NCBI GenBank assembly: GCA_963777485.1
Contig: CAVZQP010000001.1
Location: 248,001-312,000, forward strand
Direction of reading: 5' to 3'
DNA length: 64,000 nt
Source: Bog-473 sp963777485
GTDB taxonomy: Bacteria > Actinomycetota > Acidimicrobiia > Acidimicrobiales > RAAP-2
Part shown: positions 33,262-42,206 of the stretch, piece by piece
How the letters are laid out: each line of letters begins with the position of its first letter
Position numbering within the stretch: the stretch's first letter is position 1
Notes under the pieces: generated by a model
Databases searched by the model: none
What the model saw: only the letters and a program-made list of their open reading frames with translations
Told to the model about the DNA's origin: nothing
Made by a program: the position numbers and the translations under genes

Positions 33262-34617
33262 TCAGGGATGCCCGTTGCCCTCGGGTCTTCCCTCCTCGGG
33301 CGCGGGCACGGTGGGCAGGAACAGCGACATGCGGGCCCCGCCGGCCGGGTCGTTCTCGGCCAGCACCGTCCCGCCCTCCGCCTTGGCCACCTGGGCCACG
33401 ATCGCCAGCCCCAGTCCCGACCCGGGGAGGCCCCGCGCCGCCGGCGAGCGGTAAAAGCGGTCGAAGATGTGGGGCAGGTCGGCCTCCGCGATGCCCGGGC
33501 CCCGGTCGCGCACGACGACGGTGCCGCCCCGGCAGTCGACCGACACTGTCTGTCCCGGCGGGCTCCACTTGCGTGCGTTGTCGAGCAGGTTGCCCACTGC
33601 GCGCCCGAGACGGTCGGCGTGACCCTCGACCCAACACGGCTCGGCGGTGAGGTCGAAGGTGATCTCCTCGGCGCGCCCGTGCGTGTTCTGGACGTGCACC
33701 GCGTCGTGCACGAGCAGGTCGAGCCGCAGTGGCTCGCGTGGCGCGGGCCGCTGGTCGCCGCGGGCGAGCTCGGCCAGGTCACCGACGAGGTCGGTGAGTT
33801 CCTGAAGCTGCACGAGGACGTCGTCGACGAGCACGGACCGGTCCTCGGGGCTCAGTTCGTCGACGCGGCGGATCACCTCGAGGTTCGTCCGGAGGCTCGT
33901 CAGCGGTGTCCGCAGCTCGTGCGACGCGTCCAGCACCAGCTGGCTCTGGGCGCGGCGCGAGGACTCGAGGGCCTCGAGCAAGCGGTTGAACGTGCGACGG
34001 AGGCGGCCGAGCTCGTCGGGGCCGCCGGGGGAAAGGCGCCGTGAGACGTCCGTCGTCTCCGCCACGTCCTCCACGCTGTCGGTGAGCGAGTTCAGGGGAA
34101 CGAGGGCGGTGCGCGCGACGATCCAGCCGAGCACGACAGCCAGCAGGACACCGATGAGGGCGACCGCACCGAGCAGCAGCGCCAGCGTCTTTAGCTCCGA
34201 GTTGGCGTTGAAAAGGGTGGCGATCTGCAGCGCGCCGCCGTTCAACAGCACACCGCCGTTGACGACCGTGTTGTCGGGGAGGTGTTCGACCAGCTCGCGC
34301 ATCTGGTTGCCGTCGACGTCGACGGTGGTGAAGAACGTGGGCGCGAAGTCCTTCGCAACGAGGCGCACCTGAGGGGTGACGGGGAGGCCACCGCCGGAGA
34401 TCACCCCGCCGCTGGAGTCGATCACCTGGCCGAGAGTGGCCGTGGTCGACCCGATCTCCTGTCCAGCCACGATCTTCTGCGCCGCGGTGGTCAGCGAGTT
34501 GTCGGCTGCCTGCAACAGCGTGTTACGGGAGACGAGGAAGGCCGCACTGGAGGCTGCGAGCACGGCAACCACCACGGCGGCCGTGGTGGCCAGCACCAGC
34601 CGGGTGCGAAAGGTCAT
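33262..34617 (-). CDS. Two-component sensor histidine kinase (MprB/HAMP type)
   Basis: A membrane sensor kinase of 451 residues. An N-terminal membrane helix, an extracellular loop of about 130 residues (after residue 25) and a second helix (LALLLGAVALIGVLLAVVLGWIV) lead to a HAMP segment, then the H-box DASHELRTPLTSLR, the N-box GRAVGNLLDNARKWSP, and G-boxes VRDRGPGIAEADLPHIFDRFYR and GSGLGLAIV. All catalytic residues are present. Its ATG overlaps the regulator gene stop (ATGA), so the pair is translated together. The signal is unknown, though the layout recalls the mycobacterial envelope-stress pair MprAB. Confidence 0.93.
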   Translation of the reverse strand: MTFRTRLVLATTAAVVVAVLAASSAAFLVSRNTLLQAADNSLTTAAQKIVAGQEIGSTTATLGQVIDSSGGVISGGGLPVTPQVRLVAKDFAPTFFTTVDVDGNQMRELVEHLPDNTVVNGGVLLNGGALQIATLFNANSELKTLALLLGAVALIGVLLAVVLGWIVARTALVPLNSLTDSVEDVAETTDVSRRLSPGGPDELGRLRRTFNRLLEALESSRRAQSQLVLDASHELRTPLTSLRTNLEVIRRVDELSPEDRSVLVDDVLVQLQELTDLVGDLAELARGDQRPAPREPLRLDLLVHDAVHVQNTHGRAEEITFDLTAEPCWVEGHADRLGRAVGNLLDNARKWSPPGQTVSVDCRGGTVVVRDRGPGIAEADLPHIFDRFYRSPAARGLPGSGLGLAIVAQVAKAEGGTVLAENDPAGGARMSLFLPTVPAPEEGRPEGNGHP

Positions 34618-35285
34618 GCGTCCCGCAACACGTAGCCCACTCCGCGCACGGTCTGGATGCAGCGGGGCTCGCCCCCCTCTTCGAGCTTGCGGCGGAGGTA
34701 ACCGACATAGACGGCGAGGGAATTGGTCCCCGAGTCGAAGTCGAAGCCCCAGACGCGGTTGAGCAGTACCTCGCGGGTGAGCACCTGACGGGGGTGACGA
34801 AGGAACGTCTCGAGGAGATCGAACTCGATACGTGTGAGCGTGAAGACCCGTTCGCCCCGCTGGCCCTCGCGCGTCGACAGGTCCAGGGTCAGGTCGCCGA
34901 CGCGCAGGAGGCCCCCCTCGCCCTCGAAGCGGCGTCGCAACAGGGCGCGCAGGCGGGCGAGGAGCTCGGCCAGGGCGAACGGTTTGACGAGGTAATCGTC
35001 GGCGCCCGCGTCGAGTCCCTGCACGCGGTCGTCGACGGCGTCGCGGGCGGTGAGCATCAGCACCGGGGTGTCGTCGCCGGCGGCGCGCATCCGCCGGCAG
35101 ACGGTGAGGCCGTCGATGTCGGGCAGCCCCAGATCGAGGACGAGCGCGTCGGGGGGCGTCTGGGCCAGTTCCTCGAGGGCCTCGCCTCCGGAGGGCACGG
35201 TCCCCACGTCGTAGCCCTCGAGGCGCAGGGCTCGGTCGATCGACCGGCGGACGGCGAGGTCGTCGTCCACCACCAGGATGCGCAC
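34614..35285 (-). CDS. OmpR-family response regulator
   Basis: A 223-residue regulator. The receiver domain has the acidic cluster VDDDLAV, the phospho-acceptor Asp in LVLDLGLPDIDG, the switch Thr in MLTARD and the Lys in DYLVKPF. The C-terminal winged helix follows from about residue 125 (GDLTLDLSTREGQRGERVFTLTRIEFDLLETFLRHPRQVLTREVLLNRVWG), typical of OmpR/PhoB regulators. GTG 35285 is the start. It is the first gene of the kinase pair and would be the autoregulated partner. A tRNA-Gln gene lies divergently 98 bases away. Confidence 0.95.
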   Translation of the reverse strand: MRILVVDDDLAVRRSIDRALRLEGYDVGTVPSGGEALEELAQTPPDALVLDLGLPDIDGLTVCRRMRAAGDDTPVLMLTARDAVDDRVQGLDAGADDYLVKPFALAELLARLRALLRRRFEGEGGLLRVGDLTLDLSTREGQRGERVFTLTRIEFDLLETFLRHPRQVLTREVLLNRVWGFDFDSGTNSLAVYVGYLRRKLEEGGEPRCIQTVRGVGYVLRDA

Positions 35286-35382
35286 GAGATCGAGGTTACG
35301 CCGCCGACTCAGCGGTTCAGGGCCGCGCGAGTGCGCCCCCGGCCGCGGCGCCGTGCCTAACCTCTAGCGGGCGCATTCCCAC

Positions 35383-35455
35383 TCCGGGGTAGTTCAATCG
35401 GCAGAACGTCGGCCTTTGGAGCCGGATGTTGGAGGTTCGAGCCCTCCCCCCGGAA
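35383..35455 (+). tRNA. tRNA-Gln (anticodon TTG)
   Basis: A 73-base cloverleaf read by eye: acceptor TCCGGGG pairs with CCCCGGA, D stem GTTC with GAAC, anticodon stem TCGGC with GCCGG around the loop CTTTGGA (anticodon TTG, reading CAA/CAG), variable region ATGTT, and T stem GGAGG with CCTCC around TTCGAGC. The discriminator base is A. The 3' CCA is not encoded. It stands alone between the two-component regulator gene and a membrane-protein operon. Confidence 0.95.
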
Positions 35456-35595
35456 CTCGCTGGTGGGCATGCGGCATGTGTGCCTCGCAGCCAGGACGAC
35501 CCAGACTTCGGCGCGGACCTTCCGGACGGCGCCGACATCGTGCGGGACGTCGGCGAGGTCGCATATGCCGAGCCCTTCGGGTCTGACCCGGGGCC

Positions 35596-35970
35596 TCAGC
35601 GGCCGGGCGCCCTGTCCTTCTCGGCGAGGCGGGCGAGGTACTCGTTGTAGGCGGCGAGCTCGGCCGCTTCTTGCCTCTCCTTCGCCGCGGGGGGGTCGCC
35701 GGGCGGCTGCGGTGCAGCGTCGGCATGCCCGTTCTCTGACGCGGCGGCGTCGACCGGTTCGGGCTTCTCGTGCACGAAGCGCCACCACATGTAGATCGCG
35801 TAGCCCGCGAACAGCGGCCACTCGAAGACATAGGCCCAACTCAGGCTGTTGCCGTTGAGAGCGCGGTTGATCTGCCACACGCAGAGCGCCATGAACGCGG
35901 GCACGACGATGAGGATGACCGCGTGCAGCTTCAGGGCACGCGGCGAGAGCCAGACCCGTTTGTCCATCAT
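35596..35970 (-). CDS. Small membrane protein with two transmembrane helices
   Basis: A 124-residue protein: a short N-terminus, two hydrophobic helices (LKLHAVILIVVPAFMALCVWQI and YVFEWPLFAGYAIYMWWRFV), then a charged tail from PEPVDAAAS to KDRAPGR with a helical, coiled-coil-like stretch (KERQEAAELAAYNEYLARLAEKD). Widespread in actinobacteria to judge by its form, but function unknown. Its start ATG overlaps the stop of the alpha/beta hydrolase gene by 4 bases (ATGA), so the two are co-translated. Confidence 0.78.
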   Translation of the reverse strand: MMDKRVWLSPRALKLHAVILIVVPAFMALCVWQINRALNGNSLSWAYVFEWPLFAGYAIYMWWRFVHEKPEPVDAAASENGHADAAPQPPGDPPAAKERQEAAELAAYNEYLARLAEKDRAPGR

Positions 35971-36878
35971 CCCTCCGCGAAGAAGAACTCGGACAGGATG
36001 GCAGCCAACTCGAGCGGGCGGTCGCCCTGGATGCTGTGCCCGGCGCCCTCGACGCCCACGACCCGGGCCTCCGGTTGCCGGCGCTGGAGCTCAGCCACGT
36101 CCTCGTCGCCCACCACGGACCAGGCGAGTCCGCGGATCAGCAGCACCGGCACCCTGAGTCCGGAAACGGCCTCCCACCAGTCGCCGAACTCGGGGTGGAC
36201 CGCGGCGGAGGGCTCGACACGGAAGCGCGCGTAGCGCCAGACCCAGCTGCCGTCCTCTCGCTGCACCGCATTGTGCAGGATGCCGCGCCGAAGGGAGGAC
36301 TCGCTGCGGCCAGGGTTGTGCTCGATCGTCCGGGCCAGGAGCTCGTCGAAGCTGGCGAAGCTCGCCGGACCGTTGACGAAGTTCGTCACCGGTGCCGCTT
36401 TCTCCGCGGTCACCCCCGGTGTGATGTCGACGAGGGCGAGCGCGCGCACGAGCTCGGGGGCCTCGGCGGCGAGCGCGATGGACGACACCCCGCCCAGCGA
36501 CATGCCGACGACGCCGCGCGCATCGGGCGCGAGCTCGCGCACGACGACGGCGAGGTCGCGTCCGTTGCTCCCGGCCGACACCGGACCGTCCGGCCCCCCG
36601 TCGGAGTGGCCGTGCCCGGGAAGATCGACCGCGAGGAGAGGCCGGGCCAGCGCGAGGGCCACGGTGTCCCAGGTGTGCGCGTTCTGGGCCCCCCCGTGGA
36701 CGAACACCAACTCGGGGCTCCCGGTCTCGCCACCCCACAGCAGGCTCGAGACCCGGCGGCCGGGCGAGACTTCCACGTCGACGCGCCGCACGTCAGGAGG
36801 GCCGTCGTAGGGGAGGCCGTACTCGGCGGCGTTCTCGTGGAACAGGCCGAACTCGTCGTACGGGATCAGTTCCGGCAC
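35967..36878 (-). CDS. Alpha/beta hydrolase
   Basis: A hydrolase of 303 residues. The oxyanion motif LVFVHGGAQNAHTWD, nucleophile elbow GMSLGGVSS, and the catalytic His in VEGAGHSIQGDRP are clear. The third residue probably lies in the SVVGDEDV region. Substrate unknown. GTG 36878 is the start (VPELIPYDEFGLF); the frame stays open upstream across glmU but that part has no protein character. It diverges from glmU by about 54 bases and is coupled to the small membrane-protein gene. Confidence 0.88.
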   Translation of the reverse strand: MPELIPYDEFGLFHENAAEYGLPYDGPPDVRRVDVEVSPGRRVSSLLWGGETGSPELVFVHGGAQNAHTWDTVALALARPLLAVDLPGHGHSDGGPDGPVSAGSNGRDLAVVVRELAPDARGVVGMSLGGVSSIALAAEAPELVRALALVDITPGVTAEKAAPVTNFVNGPASFASFDELLARTIEHNPGRSESSLRRGILHNAVQREDGSWVWRYARFRVEPSAAVHPEFGDWWEAVSGLRVPVLLIRGLAWSVVGDEDVAELQRRQPEARVVGVEGAGHSIQGDRPLELAAILSEFFFAEG

Positions 36879-36932
36879 CCCAGCAGTGTCCCATACGCAC
36901 GCCGGGCGGCCAGGCGGGCTAAGAATGCGGCG

Positions 36933-38036
36933 ATGCCCGAACGCCGCCGCCTCTCCGCTGTCGTTCTCGCTGCCGGCGAGGGCACGCGCATGCGGTCCGA
37001 GCGCCCCAAACCGCTGCACCTGTTGTGTGGGCGCCCGATGATCCTCCATGTGCTCGACGCGATGGCCGAGATCGACGTCCGCCGGGTCGTGGTCGTCGTG
37101 GGACACCGCGGCGAGTGGGTCACCAAGACACTCGTGCAGCACGCGCCACCCACCATGGAGATCGAGTTCGTCGAGCAGACGAAGCGTTCGGGCACCGGCG
37201 ATGCACTGGCCGTCGGGCTGACCGGGCTGCCGGATGACGACGACGAGCTCGAGGACGTGGTGGTGCTCCCCGGTGACACACCGCTCCTCCGCCCGCAGAC
37301 GCTGGCGACGCTGGTGCGCGCCCACCGGGCAGAAGACGCAGGAGCCACCTTGCTCACGGCCGTGGTGGAGAATCCCACCGGCTACGGCCGGGTCGTCCAC
37401 GGCAAGGACGGGGACGTGGCCAGGGTCGTCGAGGAGGCCGACGCCACCGACGAAGAGCGGATCATTGACGAGGTCAACACCTCGATCTACTGCTTCCGTC
37501 GCAGCATCCTGGCGCCGACGCTGCGCCGGCTCAGCCCGGCCAACGCGCTGGGCGAGTACTACCTCACCGATGCCGTCGCGGTGTTGCACAGCGCCGGCTA
37601 CGCAGTGCGCTCGCTCGTCCTGCCCGACTCCATGGAGGCGGCCGGCGTCAACGACCGGGCCCAGCTGGCGGTGGCCGAGGCAGAGTTGCGCGACCGCATC
37701 AACGAACGCTGGATGCGGCGAGGCGTCACCATGTGGGACCCCGAGCGCACCTACGTCGATGCCGAAGCGCAGCTCGAGGCAGACGTCTCGCTGCTCCCCG
37801 GCGTGATCCTGCGCGGTGAGTGCCGCATCGGGGCGGGATCAGAGATCGGGCCCAACAGCGTGCTCACCGAGACGACGGTGGGCCAGGGCGCGGTGGTCCA
37901 GGCCAGCGTCTGCACCCGTGCCACCATCGGCGACGGCGCCCGGGTCGGCCCCTACAGCGTGCTCGAGGCGGGGGCTGAAGTCGCCGCGGGGAGGGTGGTG
38001 GCGGCCCATTCGGTACTGGCTGGCCCCGGGGGCTGA
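36933..38036 (+). CDS. glmU: GlmU-type UDP-GlcNAc pyrophosphorylase, acetyltransferase part missing
   Basis: A 367-residue protein. The nucleotidyltransferase domain is complete: VVLAAGEGTRMRSERPKPLH, EQTKRSGTGDAL, VLPGDTPLLRP, NPTGYGRVV, EVNTSIYCF and the ANALGEYYLTD segment. A left-handed beta-helix begins at about residue 265 (TYVDAEAQLEADVSLLPGVIL) but the protein stops after HSVLAGPGG, where homologues continue with the KxSxxG / catalytic His part for GlcN-1-P acetylation. Full GlmU is about 450-490 residues. No frameshifted remainder exists, since prs follows 53 bases later. So only the uridyltransferase step is encoded here, and another enzyme must acetylate GlcN-1-P. Confidence 0.9.
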   Translation: MPERRRLSAVVLAAGEGTRMRSERPKPLHLLCGRPMILHVLDAMAEIDVRRVVVVVGHRGEWVTKTLVQHAPPTMEIEFVEQTKRSGTGDALAVGLTGLPDDDDELEDVVVLPGDTPLLRPQTLATLVRAHRAEDAGATLLTAVVENPTGYGRVVHGKDGDVARVVEEADATDEERIIDEVNTSIYCFRRSILAPTLRRLSPANALGEYYLTDAVAVLHSAGYAVRSLVLPDSMEAAGVNDRAQLAVAEAELRDRINERWMRRGVTMWDPERTYVDAEAQLEADVSLLPGVILRGECRIGAGSEIGPNSVLTETTVGQGAVVQASVCTRATIGDGARVGPYSVLEAGAEVAAGRVVAAHSVLAGPGG

Positions 38037-38077
38037 GGCCCTCGGCCCGGCTGCCGGCCCGGCGCGCCGGGGGGCGA

Positions 38078-38083
38078 TAGCGT
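38078..38083 (+). promoter_or_regulatory. Putative -10 box of prs
   Basis: TAGCGT fits TANNNT and lies 6 bases before the prs GTG at 38090, suggesting a leaderless prs transcript in addition to read-through from glmU. Confidence 0.4.
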
Positions 38084-38089
38084 TGCCTC

Positions 38090-39061
38090 GTGGAGCTGAT
38101 CCCCCGCCGCCGCTTGGAGCTCGTTTCCGGCCGCGCCCACCCCAGCCTGGCGAAGGACATCGCGGGCCATCTTGGCGTCGAGCTCGGCCAGGCCAATCTG
38201 CGTGAGTTCGCCAACGGCGAGATCTACTGCAAGTACGACATCTCCATCCGCGGCTGCGACGTCTTCATCGTCCAGACGCATGCCAGCCCGGTCAACGACT
38301 CGCTGATGGAGCAGCTGATCATGATCGACGCGGCCAAGCGCGCGTCGGCGAAGCGCATCACTGCGGTCTGCCCCTACTACGGCTACTCGCGCCAGGACCG
38401 CAAGTCGACCGGTCGTGAGCCCATCACGGCCAAATTGGTGGCCGACATGCTCTCGGTAGCGGGTGCCGACCGCGTGGTCTCGGTCGACCTGCACTCGGGG
38501 CAGATCCAGGGATTCTTCGACACGCCATTCGACCACCTGGTCGCGGCCCCGGTGATGGAGGCCTACATGCGGGAGCACTTCGGCGACGATGTCGTGGTGG
38601 TCGCCCCCGACGCCGGCCGGGTCAAGGTGGCCGAACGTTACAGCCAGCACCTGGGGTGCGACCTGGCCCTGATTCACAAGACCCGCCCCCGGGGCTCCTA
38701 CAACGAGGTGCAGGCCCGCCACGTGATCGGTGAGGTCGAAGGCCGACACTGCGTCCTGATCGACGACATGATCGACACCGCCGGCACCATCTGCGCGGCG
38801 GCCGAATTGCTGGCGGAGTCGGGGGCGTCGGAGATCTGCGCCATGGCCACGCACGGCGTGCTCTCGGACCCGGCGGTGGACCGCTTGAAAGCGGCGCCGA
38901 TCTCGCGTGTCGTCGTCACCGACACGTTGCCCGTCGCCGAGGACCGCTCGTTTGACAAGCTCGAGGTGCTCTCGGTGGCCAAGATCATCGCCGACGCCAT
39001 CGACGCAGTGTTCGAGGACACGTCGGTCTCGGAGCTCTTCGGCGGCGACAACCTGGTCTAG
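38090..39061 (+). CDS. prs: Ribose-phosphate pyrophosphokinase
   Basis: PRPP synthetase of 323 residues, joining ribose-5-phosphate and ATP for nucleotide, His and Trp synthesis and, in actinobacteria, the decaprenyl-phosphate-arabinose route. LREFANGEIYCKYDISIRGCDVFIVQ, YYGYSRQDRKSTGREPITAKLVADML, VDLHSGQIQGFFD and the PRPP loop VLIDDMIDTAGTICAAAELL are canonical. Start GTG 38090. glmU-prs adjacency is standard for the phylum, but the next expected gene, rplY, is displaced 7 kb downstream by a polysaccharide block whose first gene converges with prs by 4 bases. Confidence 0.96.
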   Translation: MELIPRRRLELVSGRAHPSLAKDIAGHLGVELGQANLREFANGEIYCKYDISIRGCDVFIVQTHASPVNDSLMEQLIMIDAAKRASAKRITAVCPYYGYSRQDRKSTGREPITAKLVADMLSVAGADRVVSVDLHSGQIQGFFDTPFDHLVAAPVMEAYMREHFGDDVVVVAPDAGRVKVAERYSQHLGCDLALIHKTRPRGSYNEVQARHVIGEVEGRHCVLIDDMIDTAGTICAAAELLAESGASEICAMATHGVLSDPAVDRLKAAPISRVVVTDTLPVAEDRSFDKLEVLSVAKIIADAIDAVFEDTSVSELFGGDNLV

Positions 39062-39900
39062 GAGGCCACTCCTTCATCCGCCTTCGGGTCTCTCTGTGGC
39101 GCCCGGGCAGATGAGTAGCCAGGGGCCCCGGTGTACTGGTCAGATCCCCGAAGTGTCTGACCGGCTTCTAGATACGAGTACTGACGGAAACCAATTTTGG
39201 TGGATCGGTACTGCGCTGAGGTCTTGAGCACACCAATGCCATAACGCACACTCCTCCAGAAGTTGATGGAGGAGGCGTCCTCGTTGTAGCGGGTGGGACA
39301 TGACAGCTCGCCGATCCGTGCTCCCGCGGCGAGTGCTTGGACAATTATCTGGTTGTCGAATACGAAATCGTCCGAATTGAGATCAAGGTTCAGTGTCGAG
39401 AGGAGCTCGCGGCTGAAGGCTCGCAAACCCGTGTGGTACTCAGAGAGCTTGTAGCTGACCAGAATGTTCTCAAGCAGCGTGAGTACCCGGTTCGCAACGT
39501 ACTTGTACCTCGGCATGCCGCCCTTCATGGCATTTTGGGACAGGATCCGAGAACCGAGTGCAAGGTCGTACTCGCCGTACGCGATCATTCCGGCCAGGGG
39601 GACGACGAGCCGGGGTGAGTACTGGTAGTCCGGGTGCAACATGACGACGATGTCCGCACCATGGTCGAGTGCGGTGGCATAACACGTCTTTTGGTTTCCG
39701 CCGTAACCCCGGTTTTGGCTGTGCACTATGGGCTGCAGTCCGAGGTTTCGGGCTACGGCCACCGTCTCGTCAGTACTGGCATCGTCGACGATCAGCACCT
39801 CATCGACGACCGTCCGATCGATCTCGCGAACGGTTCGGGCGAGCGTCAATTCGGCGTTGTAAGCAGGGAGTACGACGACCACCCGCTTGTCGTTCAGCAT
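39058..39900 (-). CDS. GT2 family glycosyltransferase, dolichol-phosphate-mannose-synthase-like
   Basis: A 280-residue GT-A enzyme. VVVVLPAYNAELTLARTVREID, LIVDDASTDETV, GYGGNQKTCYATALDHGADIVVMLHPDYQYSP (the DPD-like site reads H-P-D-Y) and the SRILSQNAMKGGMPRYKYVANRVLTLLENILVSYKLSEYHTGLRAF segment are typical of polyprenyl-phosphate sugar synthases of the DPM1/DpgD type. It has no C-terminal membrane domain, so it probably works with a separate membrane glycosyltransferase. It converges with prs and the two overlap by 4 bases. It starts the polysaccharide block between prs and rplY. Confidence 0.87.
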   Translation of the reverse strand: MLNDKRVVVVLPAYNAELTLARTVREIDRTVVDEVLIVDDASTDETVAVARNLGLQPIVHSQNRGYGGNQKTCYATALDHGADIVVMLHPDYQYSPRLVVPLAGMIAYGEYDLALGSRILSQNAMKGGMPRYKYVANRVLTLLENILVSYKLSEYHTGLRAFSRELLSTLNLDLNSDDFVFDNQIIVQALAAGARIGELSCPTRYNEDASSINFWRSVRYGIGVLKTSAQYRSTKIGFRQYSYLEAGQTLRGSDQYTGAPGYSSARAPQRDPKADEGVAS

Positions 39901-40044
39901 CGGCTCATGTCAACCATCGAGCGACCTTTGCAGTCCGAGTCAACTCTAAGTTTGTAGGGGGCGCGCGAACTGTATTCGGCCGCACGGTTGGTTGCCATCG
40001 ATCCAGGTCCCACCACTGTCTGACCACGGCTTTCCGGGAGGCGA

Positions 40045-41995
40045 TTACGCAGCTTCCTTCTTGTATAAGACCAGGTGGTCCTTGGGAAAAACCCAGACCA
40101 CGTGATAATCCGCGGGAATGGCGGGTTCGCGGATGGAGCTGTCCGAATAGTGCAGCACATACTCATAGTTCTGGTTGTAGGCCGCCTTGATTGCTGAGTA
40201 GTCAGACGTTCCGAAGGTACCGGAGAAATAGAGGCCGTCGATGGTGAGATTTCGATCGGGAAGAAAACTCGCTGCTGCGACAAGAGCTCGAGTCTTGCGA
40301 AGAGTGGAATACCCGTCCGACCCATCCGTCGCGTACATGAGCACCCACGAGCCCTTGGGAATCACTGCGGCGATATGCGACAGCGCAAGGTTCTGCTGCG
40401 GCAACATCCCGGGTTGACGGACGTAGAAGTTTTCATCTTCAGCGGAAGCACCCGTCTGGAACAACAACACCAATCCAACGACACACCCAAGTGCGGCAAC
40501 GCCGCCCGCAGATCGACCGGATTGCTCACGTCGAGCATGAGTAGGTTTCGGCCACGAGCGGATCCAGTTCGCGATGCGGCTGATGCCATAGGTTCCGAGG
40601 ATGCATGCAAAGGGCGTCAGGTAGACGACACTGAGTACGGAACCGAAGCCGCCACGGTTGTCGACGAATACAAACGCGCCATATACAAGAGGCGTCAGGA
40701 GCGTTGCCCCCAACAGATACAGCTTCTCTTTCAGCACCCACACTGCTCCGGCAATGACGAGCGCTACGGCGAGTATCCCGACCACGACGGCGATGTCATT
40801 GAGCCATGTGTTCCAGAACAGCGTGCCGATCCGCGCGAACGGCGCGACTGCGCCCGATCGGAAGAGATACTGGGTCGGTGCTGCCCCGGCCAGGTACTGG
40901 AACGGATACCTGAGGAAGAAAGGTTGCGGTCCGTAGCTGGTTTGTAGCACCCAGGCATGAATGCCACCACCGAAGAGCAACCACCTGATGTTCTGGAAGC
41001 CCAACACAAGGGCGCCCGCCCCAAAGGCCAACAATGGCGTCCACGGCACGGTGTTGCGGCCTCCTTTGCGCAACGCCGGAAGGACGAGGATAAGCACACC
41101 ACCCGCCATGGCGGCGGCCAGGACGAGAAAGGCTGGCATGTAGACGCCGACCAACACACCCGCGATGCCTCCGGCCAGAACGGCGTAACCAATGCTGCGC
41201 CGAGTAAAGGCCAGAAGGAAGAGGACGAGGCCACCCATCATCAATGCGGTCCCTCTGGTCGACTGGGTCAATCCGAATCCGGCGGTGAAGAAGCGAGATT
41301 GGTTGGTTGAGACCAGGAGAAGTCCGATCGTTGCGACGAGCCAACTTGCGTTGAGCACCCAGCGCAAGACCAAGTACACGACGCTGGCACCCAGAGCCAG
41401 GCAGACCGCCGAAAAGGGCTCCACGAGCTGGTACGAGTGCAGTCCGAATACGCTCAACAACCCGCCGTCGACCGTGCCCGCGCTGCCCGGGTAGACGTTG
41501 GTTGGCAAGACCCACAAGAGCGGAGACACGTACGCAGTCGGGTGCCCGTTTGCGAACGCGTGGGTCTGCATGTACGCCGCGGACGGGGACCAAGTGAAGA
41601 GGTCATCTCCGCTGAAATCGGACAAGGTGAGGACGCCCGCGTGAATCATCGGGAGCTGCAGGACGATCGCGTTGACGAGGCCTATGACGCCGACGACTGC
41701 TAAATCGATCCGCGATTTAAGGACTCCTGCGACGAGCGGGCCTCGCTTCACCCACGCGACGACGGCAGAGAAAGCTCCGAAGACGACGCTCGGTCACGAC
41801 GACGATATGACCACTGGCGAAGTAGGGCGAGAGCCACTGGCAAGCCAAGTACAGGATGGCGAGCCCAACGAAGGGAGACAGGAAACGAGCCGTCCCGTTC
41901 GAGCCATCAGCGAGCAGCAGAACTGGGCCAAGGCCGATGACGACCAACAACGAGACGAGCCCTGCGGCAAGCAGGATCAGTTCAAGGACGATCAA
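40045..41995 (-). pseudogene. Multi-pass membrane protein, glycosyltransferase-like, one frameshift
   Basis: A frame of 568 residues from GTG 41751 has about 12 membrane segments and a soluble C-terminus (MYATDGSDGYSTLRKTRALVAAASFLPDRN), like membrane glycosyltransferases of surface-glycan clusters. A second minus-strand frame ends at 41717 and encodes what looks like the missing N-terminus: LELILLAAGLVSLLVVIGLGP, a segment FLSPFVGLAILYLACQWLSP and HIVVV. Moving one base near 41780-41793 would join HIVVV to VVFGAFSAVVAW and restore about 650 residues from TTG 41995 (GGAAGG upstream). Whether this is an error or a true break is open; if real, the GTG at 41751 could still express a shortened protein. 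Confidence 0.65.
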
Positions 41996-42206
41996 GGGGC
42001 CCGACGACCTTCCAAGATTCGGCCAGCATTTCTCCTCGATCTCATGATTCGAACCCTGGTCTGAAGCCCTGGCGGCGTAGCATACGCGACCCTCGCCGCC
42101 GCTCTTCGTCGCTGGTGGCCCAGCCAATTAACCCCAGGGTCACCTCAGACCACGGATATAGTGAGTGGCGCTACCGCCACGGACGGGGGCGTCCAGGATC
42201 GAAGCC

